This document shows positions 25,619 through 36,433 of a stretch of DNA of 64,000 nucleotides, one piece after another. Source of the DNA: Rhodococcus zopfii NBRC 100606 = JCM 9919. Its GTDB lineage: Bacteria; Actinomycetota; Actinomycetes; Mycobacteriales; Mycobacteriaceae. The DNA lies in the NCBI RefSeq assembly GCF_001895025.1, contig NZ_BCXI01000039.1, forward strand, positions 26,969 to 90,968, given 5' to 3'. The notes beneath the pieces were generated by a model that worked only from the letters and a program-made list of their open reading frames with translations, made no database searches and had not been told where the DNA came from. Made by a program: the position numbers and the translations under genes. How positions within the stretch are numbered: the stretch's first letter is position 1; each line of letters starts with the position of its first letter.

Positions 25619-26431
25619 GTGACAGCCGTTACAGCGACGACGCAGGGGGTCGTGCGCTGGTCTCGCGCCTGCACGCTCGGTGTCGTCGCGGTGGTCGCGG
25701 TCGTCGGGACCGGGTGCAGCACCGGTACCGCGACCACCGCCGACACCCCACCCCCGGCAGCATCCGCCGCCGCGCCGGGTCTCGCCATGCCCGTCGCTGC
25801 GCCGCTGCCCCCACGCCCGGTGCCGGACGCGACGAACGTGACGTGTGCGTACGTCCCCGGCGGCCGATCGGCACGTCCCGCGACGGCCCCGGCCACGACG
25901 TCGGCGCCCACGAGCGGAACAACCGAGATCACACTCGACACCACCATCGGTGCCGTACCGCTCGTGCTCGACCGCGCGAGCGCGCCCTGTGCAGTGCACA
26001 GCCTGGAATCGCTGGCCCGCCAGGGGTTCTACAACGGCGTGGCCTGCCACCGCCTGTCCACCCACGTAGGGGCGCGCCTGTATCAATGCGGGGATCCGTC
26101 GGGCACCGGAACCGGCGGTCCCGGCTACACCTTCGCCGACGAGTGGCCGGTGACCGTGTCACACGGCTCCGGCGGATACACACCGCCGCCCGCGCTCTAT
26201 CCTCGCGGCACGATCGCGATGGCCAACACCGGCCGCGCCGACACCAACGGCAGCCAATTCTTCCTGGTCATCGGAGATTCGGTGCTGTACCCGCAGTACA
26301 CCGTGCTGGGTACGGTCGGCGAGGCGGGTCTGCCGCTCCTCGACGCAGCGGCGGCCGCCGGTGACGACGGCAGCAGCCCGCTCGGCGGCGGCACCCCCAC
26401 GACCCCGGTGGTGATCACCGGCATCCGGTGA
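25619..26431 (+). CDS. Cyclophilin-type peptidyl-prolyl isomerase, lipoprotein (copy 4)
   Basis: The protein has 270 residues from GTG 25619. Lipobox VGTGC gives lipidated Cys33, followed by a Pro/Ala-rich linker and a cyclophilin domain with CHRLSTHVG, LYQCGDPSGTG and NGSQFFLVIGD, so catalytic residues are kept. It is closest in wording to copy 3 (LDTTIGAVPLVLDRA versus LDTTIGPIPLVLDRA), suggesting that 3 and 4 arose from one duplication and only copy 3 lost activity. It converges on the rel gene with 18 bases between ends. Confidence 0.9.
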   Translation: MTAVTATTQGVVRWSRACTLGVVAVVAVVGTGCSTGTATTADTPPPAASAAAPGLAMPVAAPLPPRPVPDATNVTCAYVPGGRSARPATAPATTSAPTSGTTEITLDTTIGAVPLVLDRASAPCAVHSLESLARQGFYNGVACHRLSTHVGARLYQCGDPSGTGTGGPGYTFADEWPVTVSHGSGGYTPPPALYPRGTIAMANTGRADTNGSQFFLVIGDSVLYPQYTVLGTVGEAGLPLLDAAAAAGDDGSSPLGGGTPTTPVVITGIR

Positions 26432-26449
26432 CCGAGTAACCGTTTCGGG

Positions 26450-28756
26450 TCAGGCCGCCGACGTCACGCGGTACACGTCGTAGACGCCCTCCACGTTGCG
26501 GACCACGTTCAGGACGTGCCCGAGATGCTTCGGATCGCCCATCTCGAACGTGAACCGGCTGACCGCGACCCGATCTCCGGACGTGGTCACCGACGCCGAC
26601 AGGATGTTCACACGCTCGTCGGCGAGCGCCTTGGTGACGTCCGACAGCAGCCGGTGCCGGTCCAGCGCCTCGATCTGGATCGCGACGAGGAACACCGACG
26701 ACGGCGACGGCGCCCAGCGCACCTCGATGATCCGCTCCGACTGTTCCTTCAACGATCCGGCGTTGGTGCAGTCGGTGCGGTGCACGCTGACCGACCCGGT
26801 GCGGGTCACGAACCCCATGATCTCGTCGCCTGGGACCGGCGTGCAGCACTTGGCGAGCTTCGACACCGTGCCCGGAGCCCCGGGGACCTCGACACCCGAA
26901 TCGCCGCTCTGCCGCGACCGTGTCGGCGTCGTCGACGGTGTCGCGCGTTCGGCGAGTTCCTCCTCGACCCCGCCGACCCCGCCGAGCATCGTCACGAGCC
27001 GCTGCACGGCGTGCTGCGCGGAAACGTGGTGCTCCCCCACCGCCGTGTACAGCGCGGACACGTCGGTGTAGCGCAGTTCCTTCGCCGCCGCGAGCATCAG
27101 GTCGGCGTTCATCAACCGCTGCAGGGGCAGCCCGACACGCCGCACCTCCTTCGCGATGGCGTCCTTGCCCGCCTCGAGGGCCTCCTCGCGACGCTCCTTC
27201 GCGAACCACTGCCTGATCTTCGCCTTCGCGCGCGGCGATCCGACGAACGACTGCCAGTCACGACTCGGCCCGGCGTTCGGGTCCTTCGACGTGAACACCT
27301 CGACGACCTCGCCGTTCTCGAGCTTGCGTTCGAGCGCGACGAGCCGGCCGTTGACGCGGGCGCCGATGCACCGGTGCCCGACCTCGGTGTGCACCGCGTA
27401 CGCGAAGTCCACCGGCGTCGATCCCGACGGCAACGTGATGACGTCGCCCTTCGGGGTGAACACGAAGATTTCGCGGACCGCCAGGTCGTACCGCAGCGAC
27501 TCGAGGAACTCCCCCGGATCCGCGGCCTCGCGCTGCCAGTCCAGCAGCTGACGCATCCACGCCATGTCGTCGAGCTCGTTGGCGTCGCCCGAGTGTTTGC
27601 CCTTGGTTTCCTTGTAGCGCCAGTGCGCGGCGATCCCGAACTCGGCGGTCCGGTGCATCTCGCGGGTGCGGATCTGCACCTCGAGCGGCTTACCCTCCGG
27701 GCCGATGACCGTGGTGTGCAGCGACTGGTACACCCCGTAGCGCGGCTGAGCAATGTAATCCTTGAAGCGGCCTGCCATCGGCTGCCACAGCGAGTGCACG
27801 ACACCGACAGCGGCGTAGCAGTCCCGGATCTCGTTGCACAGGATGCGCACACCGACCAAGTCGTGGATGTCGTCGAAGTCGCGGCCCTTGACGATCATCT
27901 TCTGGTAGATCGACCAGTAGTGCTTGGGCCGGCCCTCGACGGTGGCGTCGATCCGCGACGCCGACAGCGTCGCGTTGATCTCGGCGCGCACCTTCGCCAG
28001 GTAGGTGTCACGGGACGGCGCGCGGGTCGCGACGAGGCGGACGATCTCCTCGTACTTCTTCGGATGCAGAATCGCGAACGACAGATCCTCGAGTTCCCAT
28101 TTGACCGTCGCCATGCCGAGCCGGTGCGCGAGCGGCGCGATCACCTCGAGGGTTTCGCGGGCCTTGCGCGCCTGCTTCTCCGGCGGCAGGAACCGCATCG
28201 TGCGCATGTTGTGCAGCCGGTCGGCAACCTTGATGACCAGTACCCGCGGATCCCTCGCCATCGCGATGATCATCTTGCGGATCGTCTCGGCCTCGGCGGC
28301 ATTGCCGAGCACGACCTTGTCGAGCTTGGTGACCCCGTCGACGAGGTGCGCGACCTCTTCCCCGAACTCGGCGGTGAGCTGCTCGAGGCTGTAACCGGTG
28401 TCCTCCACCGTGTCGTGCAACAACGCCGCGACGAGGGTGGTGGTGTCCATCCCGAGTTCGGCGAGAATCGTCGCGACCGCGAGCGGATGCGTGATGTACG
28501 GGTCGCCCGACTTTCGTTTCTGCGTCGAGTGGCGTTCCTCGGCGACGTCGTAGGCACGCTGCAGCTGCGACAGATCCGCCTTCGGATACAGCTCGCGGTG
28601 GATGGTGACCAGCGGCTCGAGCACGGGCTTGAGGGTGGTGCCGCGCTGACCGGTGATGCGCCGAGCCAGCCGGGCCCGCACCCGGCGCGACGCGGACGTC
28701 GACGCCGGTGTCGGGGTGGGGCCGGAGTTCGACGACCGATCAAGATTCTGGGTCAT
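26450..28756 (-). CDS. rel: Bifunctional (p)ppGpp synthetase/hydrolase (RelA/SpoT homologue)
   Basis: The protein has 768 residues. The N-terminal HD hydrolase ([22 protein letters not shown] near 110) is intact, so it can degrade (p)ppGpp. The synthetase domain ([37 protein letters not shown]) makes it. A TGS domain follows from about 428 ([24 protein letters not shown]), then a Cys-containing conserved region ([14 protein letters not shown]) and a C-terminal ACT domain. It controls the stringent response on ribosomes. I start at ATG 28756, with GGAGGAG 6 bases upstream. As in mycobacteria it follows apt. Confidence 0.97.
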   Translation of the reverse strand: MTQNLDRSSNSGPTPTPASTSASRRVRARLARRITGQRGTTLKPVLEPLVTIHRELYPKADLSQLQRAYDVAEERHSTQKRKSGDPYITHPLAVATILAELGMDTTTLVAALLHDTVEDTGYSLEQLTAEFGEEVAHLVDGVTKLDKVVLGNAAEAETIRKMIIAMARDPRVLVIKVADRLHNMRTMRFLPPEKQARKARETLEVIAPLAHRLGMATVKWELEDLSFAILHPKKYEEIVRLVATRAPSRDTYLAKVRAEINATLSASRIDATVEGRPKHYWSIYQKMIVKGRDFDDIHDLVGVRILCNEIRDCYAAVGVVHSLWQPMAGRFKDYIAQPRYGVYQSLHTTVIGPEGKPLEVQIRTREMHRTAEFGIAAHWRYKETKGKHSGDANELDDMAWMRQLLDWQREAADPGEFLESLRYDLAVREIFVFTPKGDVITLPSGSTPVDFAYAVHTEVGHRCIGARVNGRLVALERKLENGEVVEVFTSKDPNAGPSRDWQSFVGSPRAKAKIRQWFAKERREEALEAGKDAIAKEVRRVGLPLQRLMNADLMLAAAKELRYTDVSALYTAVGEHHVSAQHAVQRLVTMLGGVGGVEEELAERATPSTTPTRSRQSGDSGVEVPGAPGTVSKLAKCCTPVPGDEIMGFVTRTGSVSVHRTDCTNAGSLKEQSERIIEVRWAPSPSSVFLVAIQIEALDRHRLLSDVTKALADERVNILSASVTTSGDRVAVSRFTFEMGDPKHLGHVLNVVRNVEGVYDVYRVTSAA

Positions 28757-28844
28757 ACCCACTCCTCCCGCCGCAGCCTGCACAGACCGCCCTGCTCGGC
28801 CCGCCGGGTCCGTCCGGCCCCGGTACCTGCGCCAACTCTAGTCC

Positions 28845-29402
28845 TCAGATCCGCACGATCGACGTCAGCGGGTGCTGCGCGAGCCGTGCGCGTCCGGCCA
28901 GCGCCGCGATTTCGGTGACGACCGACACCGCGACGACGTCCGCACCCGCTTCCTCGAGCAACTGCACGGTCGCGGCGAGGGTGCCCCCGGTGGCCAGCAC
29001 GTCGTCGACGACGAATACCCGCCGGCCCTCGAGCACAATCGAATCGCCGGGAATCTCGATGGATGCGGTGCCGTACTCGAGCGAATACTCGCAGGTGCGG
29101 ACCGGCGGCGGCAGCTTGCCGGCCTTGCGCACGGCCAGCACCCCGACGCCGAGCTCCCGGGCGATGCCTCCGCCGAGGAGGAAACCTCGCGCGTCGACGC
29201 CGGCCACGAGTTCCGCCCCGTCCGCGGCGGACGCCAGCGCCGCGATCACCGCACCGAAGGTCGGGCCGTCCGCGAACACCGGGGTCAGATCCGCGAATCG
29301 CACACCGGGGGTCGGAAAGTCGTCGACCCAGCGGGTCCGTTCCGCCACCACGTTCGCGGCGTGTTCGAGGAGGGCGGGTTCGACGATTCCGTGCGTGTTC
29401 AC
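28845..29402 (-). CDS. apt: Adenine phosphoribosyltransferase
   Basis: The protein has 185 residues. It joins adenine and PRPP into AMP in purine salvage. The PRPP-binding motif VFVVDDVLATGGT lies at about 127-139; DFPTPGVRFADLTPV at the front and GVDARGFLLGG are family features. GTG at 29402 is chosen because it overlaps the stop of the solute-binding gene by GTGA; the frame is open further upstream but inside that gene. The order secF, lipoprotein, apt, rel is the same as in M. tuberculosis. Confidence 0.95.
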   Translation of the reverse strand: MNTHGIVEPALLEHAANVVAERTRWVDDFPTPGVRFADLTPVFADGPTFGAVIAALASAADGAELVAGVDARGFLLGGGIARELGVGVLAVRKAGKLPPPVRTCEYSLEYGTASIEIPGDSIVLEGRRVFVVDDVLATGGTLAATVQLLEEAGADVVAVSVVTEIAALAGRARLAQHPLTSIVRI

Positions 29403-31171
29403 CTGGTCAGTATCCACCGGTCCATGTTCCAGCCCGCACCCGCGGTGGTCGGATTCGCGACGGCGGTATGCATGCCCGGCGCGAACGCGGTGGCGCGGGG
29501 CTGCGCGTACAGCGGCACCGTCGGCATCTCGTTCCACAGGATCGTCTCGGCTTCACCGGCCAGACCGGCGACCGCGGCATGGTCGTCGGTGACGAGCAGC
29601 GCGTCGAGGATTTCGTCGACGCGGCGGTTCGCAAAGCCGCCGACGTTGCTGCCGGTTCCGGAATGCAGCGCGTCGCGGGCGTCCCCCTGGTCGGCGGCGC
29701 CGCCCGCACCGGCGACCGCGGCCGTGCCGGCGAGCACGGCGTCGACCTGCCCGGCCGTCAACTGCGACGGCGTGAACGTCTCGGACGCCGCGTCGACGAC
29801 CTCGATGCCGGCGTCGCGGCACGACTGGGCGACGAGTTCGACGGTCCGGGCGCGGCGCGGGTCGGGTCCGAGATAGCCGACCCGGACGGTGATCCGGTCC
29901 TGGCCGCTGCCGGAGAGTTCGCGCTTCGCGGCTTCTCGGTCGGCCTGGGTGTAACGGGACGCGGTCCCGGCCACGCCCGGATACAGCGGGGAATCCGCCG
30001 CGAGGATCCGTGAATCGACCGGGCCGGCACCGATGCCCGATTCCGGGGCGTCACCGACCGTGCCGAGCTGCTCGAACAGCTCGGCACGGGGGATGCACAA
30101 CGCGAACGCGCGTCGCGCGGCCGGGTTCTCGAACACGCCCGCGGTGGCGAGAGTCAACTGTTCGACATTGCGCGACGGCACCGTCGTGACGGTGGCGCCG
30201 TCCCCGGCGGCGATGCCCTCGAGGGCACCATCGGCGCTGTCGACGACCTGGATCCGGCCGTCTTCGGACGCAGCCGACGCGCCGGTGCCGCGCGGCCACA
30301 CCACGATCGTGTCGGTGGCCGGGCGGTTGCCCCACCAACGCTCGTTCACGACGAGGACGAGGCCGTCGTCGACTGTGTAGGAATCGATGCGATACGGCCC
30401 GGCGGACGGCAGCAGCGACAGGTCGAGCGTTCCGGGAGTGAGGTTCCAGCCGGTGTTCCAGAACTCCGCCATGCGACGCACCGCGTCGAGGTCACCGTTG
30501 GTGATCGCCGCGACCGGGTCGGCGACCCCGGAGGCCCGGGCCACCACGTGCGAGGGCAACAGTTCGGTCGCCCCGAACAGCGACCGCCAGTCCGTGTCGC
30601 CGCGGTCCGCGCGGAAGACCACGGTCGCTTCCTTCGAACCGGGCTGGCAGTCGACCCGGTCGATGTCGGCGTAGCCGCCGCGCTGCGCGGAGTCGAACAC
30701 GTTCACCACAGCGCCAGTTTCGTTCGGCGCGGTGAACCGGCCGGACGCCGCGGCCCACGCCAGCACGAGATCGTCGCAGCTCATCGGCACCCCGTCGGAG
30801 TACACCGAATCGGCCGCGAGCCGGTACTGCACGGTGAGCCGATCGGCGGGCATGACCGTGGCGGTACCGATGTCGGTGTCGGAGACGACGCGGCCGGCCG
30901 GTCCCACATAGCCGAAGCCCGGCTGCACTCGCGCGAGTGCCTGCCGCGCACCCGAGGTCGCGCCGTCGACGGTGTTGGCGTTGTAGGTGGTGACGGCACC
31001 GTCGATCGCGTAGCCGATCGAGTGCAGCGGTTCGTCGGAGGAGCCGCAGGCCACGACTCCGGCCGCGACCGCGGTCACCGCCGCAGCGGTGACCGCGGCC
31101 CGGAGCGACCCTCGGATTCGTCGTGTTCGCCGGGCCTGCTCGGTTCCCGCCATGTCCTCGGTTCCCGCCAT
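29399..31171 (-). CDS. ABC transporter substrate-binding lipoprotein (family 5, peptide/opine type)
   Basis: The protein has 590 residues from ATG 31171, one base after the secF stop. A signal region with lipobox GVVAC gives lipidated Cys42. The mature protein has the family 5 extracellular solute-binding pattern (LTVQYRLAADSVYSDGVPMS, DLVLAWAA, AGPYRIDSYTVDDGLVLVVNERWWG). It corresponds by position to Rv2585c. No permease or ATPase gene is linked, so the transporter is elsewhere or this protein has another envelope role. The first 12 residues hold a tandem repeat (MAGTED MAGTEQ); ATG 31153 is an alternative start. Confidence 0.85.
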   Translation of the reverse strand: MAGTEDMAGTEQARRTRRIRGSLRAAVTAAAVTAVAAGVVACGSSDEPLHSIGYAIDGAVTTYNANTVDGATSGARQALARVQPGFGYVGPAGRVVSDTDIGTATVMPADRLTVQYRLAADSVYSDGVPMSCDDLVLAWAAASGRFTAPNETGAVVNVFDSAQRGGYADIDRVDCQPGSKEATVVFRADRGDTDWRSLFGATELLPSHVVARASGVADPVAAITNGDLDAVRRMAEFWNTGWNLTPGTLDLSLLPSAGPYRIDSYTVDDGLVLVVNERWWGNRPATDTIVVWPRGTGASAASEDGRIQVVDSADGALEGIAAGDGATVTTVPSRNVEQLTLATAGVFENPAARRAFALCIPRAELFEQLGTVGDAPESGIGAGPVDSRILAADSPLYPGVAGTASRYTQADREAAKRELSGSGQDRITVRVGYLGPDPRRARTVELVAQSCRDAGIEVVDAASETFTPSQLTAGQVDAVLAGTAAVAGAGGAADQGDARDALHSGTGSNVGGFANRRVDEILDALLVTDDHAAVAGLAGEAETILWNEMPTVPLYAQPRATAFAPGMHTAVANPTTAGAGWNMDRWILTR

Positions 31172-31172
31172 G

Positions 31173-32354
31173 TCAGGGCCTTTTCTTGGCGCGCTTTCCG
31201 GTCGGTCGCGCACCGGGTCTCGGAGAACGCTGGGCCGGCGCGACCGGCTGACGACGCACCACCGGCGCGCCGGGGCGATCCGAGCCGAACACCGGCTCGC
31301 CGTCGACCGCAGCGGCTCCGGCCGACGCCCGGCCGGACGCGGCCTCACGCTTGGCCAGCACCTTGCGGGTGTGCACGGCGACCGGGCCGCGCCACTCCTT
31401 CAGCGTCACCAGCAGGGGCGTCGCGAAGAAGATCGACGAGTAGGCGCCGACGATGATGCCCACCAGCTGCACGAGCGCCAGGTCCTTGAGCGTGCCGACA
31501 CCGAGGAGCCACACGGCGATCACCATCAGCGCGATGACCGGTAGCACCGAGATGATCGTGGTGTTGATCGATCGCATCAGCGTCTGGTTGACGGCCAGGT
31601 TCGCCTGTTCGGCGTAGGTGCGCCGATGCAGATGCAGGATGCCGCGGGTGTTCTCCTCGACCTTGTCGAACACGACGACCGAGTCGTACAACGAGAAACC
31701 GAGGATGGTGAGCAGACCGATGACGGTCGCCGGCGAGACCTCGAAGCCCACCAGCGAGTAGACGCCCGCGGTGACGAGCATGTCGAAGAACAACGCCGCG
31801 ATCGCCGCGATCGCCATGTCCCGTTCGTAGCGCACCGCGATGTAGATGCTGACGATCACGAGGAACACCAGGAGGGCGATCAGCGCCTTCTGGGTGATCT
31901 GCCCGCCCCACGTCTCACTGACGTCGGCGACGCTGATCGAGTTGCGCGAGGGCACTCCGTCGCTGTCGGTGGGCTGGAACTCGTCGAACAACGCGGACTG
32001 CAGGGCGTTCACCTGGGTGAGGTCGAGGGCCTCGGAGCGGATCTGGATGGTCGCGCCTGCACCGGATCCGACGGTCTGGACCGCGACCGGTTCGGACCCG
32101 AGGGTGTCGCTGTAGACCGTCTCGACCTGCTCGACCGTCACACCCTCGACGGCCGGCATCTGGATGCGGGTGCCGCCCTCGAAGTCGATGCCCCAGGAGA
32201 AGCCGCGGATGAGCATGCTCAGCAGTGCGACGAGCACGATCGCGCCGGTGAGCAGGTAGTAGAACTTGCGGCGTCCGATGATGTCGAAACCGCCGGTACC
32301 GGTGTAGAGGCCCGACAGTTTGCTGTGGTGCGGTGCCGTCGTCGTGTCGGTCAT
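31173..32354 (-). CDS. secF: Protein translocase subunit SecF
   Basis: The protein has 393 residues and six predicted TM helices. After the first helix the periplasmic domain begins with SWGIDFEGGTRIQ, the SecF signature, and the late helices contain GFSLYDSVVVFDKVEEN. It pairs with SecD to use proton motive force for protein export. I prefer ATG 32354, because AAGGAGG is 7 bases upstream; GTG at 32360 would overlap the secD stop by GTGA but lies too near that site. The cytoplasmic tail is long and Ala/Pro/Arg-rich. Confidence 0.95.
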   Translation of the reverse strand: MTDTTTAPHHSKLSGLYTGTGGFDIIGRRKFYYLLTGAIVLVALLSMLIRGFSWGIDFEGGTRIQMPAVEGVTVEQVETVYSDTLGSEPVAVQTVGSGAGATIQIRSEALDLTQVNALQSALFDEFQPTDSDGVPSRNSISVADVSETWGGQITQKALIALLVFLVIVSIYIAVRYERDMAIAAIAALFFDMLVTAGVYSLVGFEVSPATVIGLLTILGFSLYDSVVVFDKVEENTRGILHLHRRTYAEQANLAVNQTLMRSINTTIISVLPVIALMVIAVWLLGVGTLKDLALVQLVGIIVGAYSSIFFATPLLVTLKEWRGPVAVHTRKVLAKREAASGRASAGAAAVDGEPVFGSDRPGAPVVRRQPVAPAQRSPRPGARPTGKRAKKRP

Positions 32355-32356
32355 CG

Positions 32357-34096
32357 TCACGCCTCCTTCGCCGAGGCCGCTGCGAGCTGACGCTCACGCG
32401 CCACCTGCTGGATGGCGCCGAGTCCGTTGACACTCGGCTTGGACCAGAACTTCGAGGTCGATGCCAGATGCACCAGGGGCCACGTCACCAGGAACACCAC
32501 CACCACGTCGAGGATGGTGGTCAGGCCGAGGGTGAAAGCGAATCCGCGCACCTGCCCCACGGCGAGGAAGTACAGCACCGCCGCGGCGATGAAGCTGACC
32601 GCGTTGCCGGACAGGATGGTGCGGCGGGCGCGTGCCCAACCGCGCGGTACCGCGGAACGGAAGCTCCGGCCTTCGCGGATCTCGTCCTTGATGCGTTCGA
32701 AGAACACCACGAACGAGTCGGCGGTCATGCCGATGCCGATGATGAGACCGGCGATACCGGCCAGGTCCAGGGTGTAGCCGATGTAGCGGCCGAGCAGCAC
32801 CATGATCGCGTACACGGCCAGGCCCGAGAGCACCAGCGACAGCGCGGTGAGCAATCCGAGCATGCGGTAGTACGCAAGGCAGAACAGCAGCACCAGCGCG
32901 AGACCGACCGCACCGGCGATCAGGCCGGCCTGCAGCGACGCGAATCCGAGGGTCGCGGAAACCGTTTCGGCTTCGGACGCCACGAACGAGAGCGGCAACG
33001 AGCCGTACTTGAGGGTGTTCGCCAGCTCGGTCGCCTGGGTGTTGGTGAAGTTGCCGGTGATCGAGGTGGCACTGCCGGCGGGGGTCGCGCCCTGGATGAC
33101 GGGGGCGCTGACGACCTTCGAATCGAGGGTGAACGCGGCCTGCTGTCCGATGTTCGCCGCGGTGAACTGCGCCCAGGTGTTGCTGCCTTCGCTGTCGAAG
33201 GTCAGGCTGACCTCGTAGCGGGACTGCTGGCTGTTGAATCCGGCCGTGGCGTCGGTGATCTGCTGACCGTCGATGATGCTGGGGCCGAGCAGGTAGACGG
33301 AGGTGCCGTCGGTCGAGCACGCGACGAGCGGCAGGGCCGGATCGTCGTTGCCGGCGAGCGGATCGGCGACCGAGCAGTCGAGGGACATCGCGGCCTGCTG
33401 CTGGGTTGCGGGATCCTCGCTCTGACGGAGTGCCTTCGCGGCCGCGATGTCCGCGGCGGCCTGCTCCTGCGGGTCGAGATCACCTTCGGCCGGCGCCTCC
33501 GGCGCGGGGTTCCCGGGTGCCGTGGTCTCGGGCGTGCCGGTGGGTACGGGCGTGACGGGCGTGTCGGTCGGCTCCTGTGCAGGGAACGGCCGGCCCTGCG
33601 GCTCGGGATTCGCCGGTGCCGGCTCACCCGGGACCACCTCCGCCGGGGTCTGCGTTTCCGGCGTCTGTGTTTCCGGAGTTTGGGCCTCGGGGTTCTGCGC
33701 CGCGGTGTTCGCGCTGGCGATCGGGCCGCCGATCACCGGCCGGATGTACAGCCGCGCGGTCTGACCGAGCGTCTTGGCCTGGGCGCTGTCGTCGCCGGGC
33801 ACCGTGATGACCAGATTGTCGCCGTCGACGACCACCTCGGACCCGGACACACCGAGTCCGTTGACGCGGGTCTCGATGATCTGCTGCGCCTGCCGGAGGC
33901 TGTCCTGGCTCGGGCTGCTGCCGTCCGGTGTGCGGGCAGTGAGCGTGACGCGGGTTCCGCCCTGCAGGTCGATGCCGAGTTTCGGCGTCGGCGACTTGTC
34001 ACCGGTGAAGAAGACCAGGGCATACAGCGCCACCAGAATCGCCCCGAACAGGGCGAGGGAGCGCGCTGGATGCACCGATCCGTTGGAAGGTGCCAC
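32357..34096 (-). CDS. secD: Protein translocase subunit SecD
   Basis: The protein has 579 residues from GTG 34096. The first helix ([16 protein letters not shown]) is followed by [14 protein letters not shown], the SecD signature, and the last five helices by [20 protein letters not shown]. It works with SecF and YajC to drive late stages of Sec export. The first periplasmic region carries an insert of about 70 residues (roughly 140-215) that is almost all Pro, Glu, Thr and Ala, with PETQT repeated in tandem; this is not part of the folded domain and is probably a flexible extracytoplasmic linker. Confidence 0.95.
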   Translation of the reverse strand: MAPSNGSVHPARSLALFGAILVALYALVFFTGDKSPTPKLGIDLQGGTRVTLTARTPDGSSPSQDSLRQAQQIIETRVNGLGVSGSEVVVDGDNLVITVPGDDSAQAKTLGQTARLYIRPVIGGPIASANTAAQNPEAQTPETQTPETQTPAEVVPGEPAPANPEPQGRPFPAQEPTDTPVTPVPTGTPETTAPGNPAPEAPAEGDLDPQEQAAADIAAAKALRQSEDPATQQQAAMSLDCSVADPLAGNDDPALPLVACSTDGTSVYLLGPSIIDGQQITDATAGFNSQQSRYEVSLTFDSEGSNTWAQFTAANIGQQAAFTLDSKVVSAPVIQGATPAGSATSITGNFTNTQATELANTLKYGSLPLSFVASEAETVSATLGFASLQAGLIAGAVGLALVLLFCLAYYRMLGLLTALSLVLSGLAVYAIMVLLGRYIGYTLDLAGIAGLIIGIGMTADSFVVFFERIKDEIREGRSFRSAVPRGWARARRTILSGNAVSFIAAAVLYFLAVGQVRGFAFTLGLTTILDVVVVFLVTWPLVHLASTSKFWSKPSVNGLGAIQQVARERQLAAASAKEA

Positions 34097-34203
34097 GGTC
34101 AGTCAGTCTCCTCGTTACGAGTGAGTGGTTCGGAGGTGGCGGTCGCAGCGACCGCTGCGCGGCGGCGCCCGAGAGCCTTCCGGTGCCGCCGCCGCGATGA
34201 AAC

Positions 34204-34569
34204 TCAGTGTTCGACGGGACGATCGGCCGGCGGATCGGTGTCGTCGTCCTTGCCGAACGAGACCGTACCGGTATCGGTGGTGTCAGAGGTGCCGGTGGTG
34301 TCAGAGGTGCCGGTGGTGTCGTCGAGCTTCTCACGGACCACCACGCGTGCCCACGTGGTCACGACGCCGGGCGCGATCTCGAGGTCGACGGTGGCGTCGG
34401 AGAGCGCCGCGACCGTCGCGTGCAGGCCCGCGGTCGTCGTCACACGGTCACCGACGCGCAGCGAATCCTGCAGCTCCGTGACCTTATGCATTTCCTTCTT
34501 CTGGCGCCGGATCCCGAGGAAGGTGGGCACCAACAGGGCAAGGATCAAGAGCGGGAAGAGCAGTTCCAT
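34204..34569 (-). CDS. yajC: Preprotein translocase subunit YajC
   Basis: The protein has 121 residues. One N-terminal helix (LLFPLLILALLVPTFLGI) is followed by RRQKKEMHKVTELQDSL and the GDRVTTTAGLHATVAAL core typical of YajC. It is an accessory of SecDF. The acidic tail contains a DTTGTS tandem repeat and is low-complexity. It heads the yajC-secD-secF unit, with 107 bases before secD. A 10-bp palindrome (GTGACGTCAC, 34621-34630) lies 52 bases upstream of its start. Confidence 0.92.
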   Translation of the reverse strand: MELLFPLLILALLVPTFLGIRRQKKEMHKVTELQDSLRVGDRVTTTAGLHATVAALSDATVDLEIAPGVVTTWARVVVREKLDDTTGTSDTTGTSDTTDTGTVSFGKDDDTDPPADRPVEH

Positions 34570-34724
34570 CGTTGAAGTCAGTCCTCGGTGTCGTTTGACG
34601 AGCGGTCGTCACCGTGGCGGGTGACGTCACGGCAACCACGCGAGCGGCCTCCACGGACCGACGCAGTAGACCAGTGTGCCATCACTCGCCGCACTGCCGG
34701 TGAGCCCGTCGCCGCTCGGTACGA

Positions 34725-35840
34725 TCAGTCGCCGTCGAGCAGGTCGAGCTGCGGTTCACGGGCTCGCACCTCGATGCCGCCCGTCGCGGCCTCGGGTGGT
34801 GGAGCCAGACCGAGCTGCAGCCACGCGGCCTGCGTCGCGACCCGGCCGCGCGGGGTGCGGGCGATCATTCCCGCGCGCACCAGGAACGGTTCGCACACTT
34901 CCTCGACGGTGGCCGGTTCCTCACCGACCGCGACCGCCAGGGTGGACACCCCCACCGGTCCTCCCCCGAAACTGCGTACCAGGGCTCCGAGCACCGCACG
35001 GTCCAACCGGTCCAGGCCGATCGGATCCACGTCGTAGACGGCGAGCGCCGCCTGGGCGATCTCGCGGGTGACGACACCGTCGGCACGCACGTCCGCGTAG
35101 TCGCGGACACGACGCAGCAGCCGGTTCGCGATGCGGGGCGTGCCGCGGGAACGGCCGGCGATCTCCGCACCGGCATCGTCACGCAGGTCGATGCCGAGCA
35201 GTCGCGCCGAACGATGCAGGATCCGCTCCAGTTCGGCGGGTTCGTAGAAGTCCATGTGCGCGGTGAAACCGAAACGGTCGCGCAGCGGACCGGTCAACGC
35301 GCCGGATCGGGTGGTCGCGCCGACGAGCGTGAACGGGGCGACCTCGAGCGGGATGGACGTGGCACCCGGACCCTTGCCGACGACGACGTCGACGCGGAAG
35401 TCCTCCATTGCGAGGTACAGCATCTCCTCGGCGGGCCGCGCGATGCGGTGGATCTCGTCGATGAACAGCACGTCACCCTCGGCGAGGTTGGACAGCATCG
35501 CGGCGAGGTCGCCGGCGCGTTCGAGCGCCGGTCCGGACGTGAGCCGCAGCGAGGTGCCGAGTTCCGCCGCGATGATCATCGCCATCGAGGTCTTACCGAG
35601 GCCGGGCGGTCCCGACAGCAGAATATGGTCCGGCGTGCCGCCGCGCAGTTTCGCCGCACGCAACACCAGCTGGAGTTGTTCGCGCACCCGCGGCTGTCCG
35701 ATGAAGTCGTCGAGACTCTTCGGCCGCAGACTCGTCTCGATGTCACTGTCGGACGGCAGGTGCTCGGCGGTCACCGGCGACGGCTCGTCCCGGTCGGCGG
35801 CTGGGCGAGCGCGGTCGAACTCCTGATATTCGTCGGTCAC
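34725..35840 (-). CDS. ruvB: Holliday junction branch migration DNA helicase RuvB
   Basis: The protein has 371 residues. AAA+ ATPase with Walker A GPPGLGKT at about 75-82, Walker B DEIH near 126-129, sensor [18 protein letters not shown] (arginine finger region), and a C-terminal winged helix ([22 protein letters not shown]). It drives branch migration with RuvA. GTG at 35840 overlaps the ruvA stop by GTGA, so ruvC-ruvA-ruvB are translationally linked. The N-terminal 30 residues are acidic and variable. Confidence 0.97.
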   Translation of the reverse strand: MTDEYQEFDRARPAADRDEPSPVTAEHLPSDSDIETSLRPKSLDDFIGQPRVREQLQLVLRAAKLRGGTPDHILLSGPPGLGKTSMAMIIAAELGTSLRLTSGPALERAGDLAAMLSNLAEGDVLFIDEIHRIARPAEEMLYLAMEDFRVDVVVGKGPGATSIPLEVAPFTLVGATTRSGALTGPLRDRFGFTAHMDFYEPAELERILHRSARLLGIDLRDDAGAEIAGRSRGTPRIANRLLRRVRDYADVRADGVVTREIAQAALAVYDVDPIGLDRLDRAVLGALVRSFGGGPVGVSTLAVAVGEEPATVEEVCEPFLVRAGMIARTPRGRVATQAAWLQLGLAPPPEAATGGIEVRAREPQLDLLDGD

Positions 35841-36433
35841 CGCGACCTACCGAGCAGCTTGAGCGCGGCGCGCAGCGCCGTGGACACCTCCGCGCCCGGG
35901 TCGTCCGCGAGCACGGTATCGGTGGCCGGTTCAGCCTGCTTCGCGGTGAATCCGAGCCCGACCAGCGCCTCGACGATCTGCTCGCGGATCGGCGAGCCGG
36001 AAGCCGCCGGAACCGTGTCCCCGGCACCCGCGAACGCCGCGACCTTGTCGCGCAATTCGACGATCATGCGTTCGGCGCCGCGTTTGCCGATGCCCGGAAC
36101 GCGGGTGAGGGCCGCGGTGTTGCCGTCGGCGAGCGCGGCGCGCAGCGCGTCCGGTTCCAGCACGGCGAGTGTGGCCATCGCCAGTCGCGGGCCGACCCCG
36201 GACACTGTCTGCAGCAACCCGAACAACTCGCGGGCCTCCGTGTTCGCGAACCCGTAGAGCGTCATCGAGTCCTCGCGCACGATCATCGCCGTGACGAGCC
36301 GGGTTTCGTCCCCGCGGCGCAGAGTGCCGAGCGTCGCCGGTGTCGCATTGACCCGATAGCCGAGTCCGCCGGCCTCGATCACGACATGGTCGAGGGCGAT
36401 CTCCAGCACCTCGCCGCGCACCGACCCGATCAC
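35837..36433 (-). CDS. ruvA: Holliday junction branch migration protein RuvA
   Basis: The protein has 198 residues. It begins (M)[18 protein letters not shown], the OB-fold of RuvA; two helix-hairpin-helix stretches ([19 protein letters not shown] and [19 protein letters not shown]) bind the junction, and a C-terminal three-helix domain ([16 protein letters not shown]) touches RuvB. GTG at 36433 overlaps the ruvC stop by GTGA; the open frame further upstream is inside ruvC and not coding. Confidence 0.96.
   Translation of the reverse strand: MIGSVRGEVLEIALDHVVIEAGGLGYRVNATPATLGTLRRGDETRLVTAMIVREDSMTLYGFANTEARELFGLLQTVSGVGPRLAMATLAVLEPDALRAALADGNTAALTRVPGIGKRGAERMIVELRDKVAAFAGAGDTVPAASGSPIREQIVEALVGLGFTAKQAEPATDTVLADDPGAEVSTALRAALKLLGRSR

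Noticed and set aside
26516..28918. 800-codon plus-strand frame opposite rel
   Set aside because: Antisense shadow; the rel translation on the minus strand has all expected domains over the same bases.
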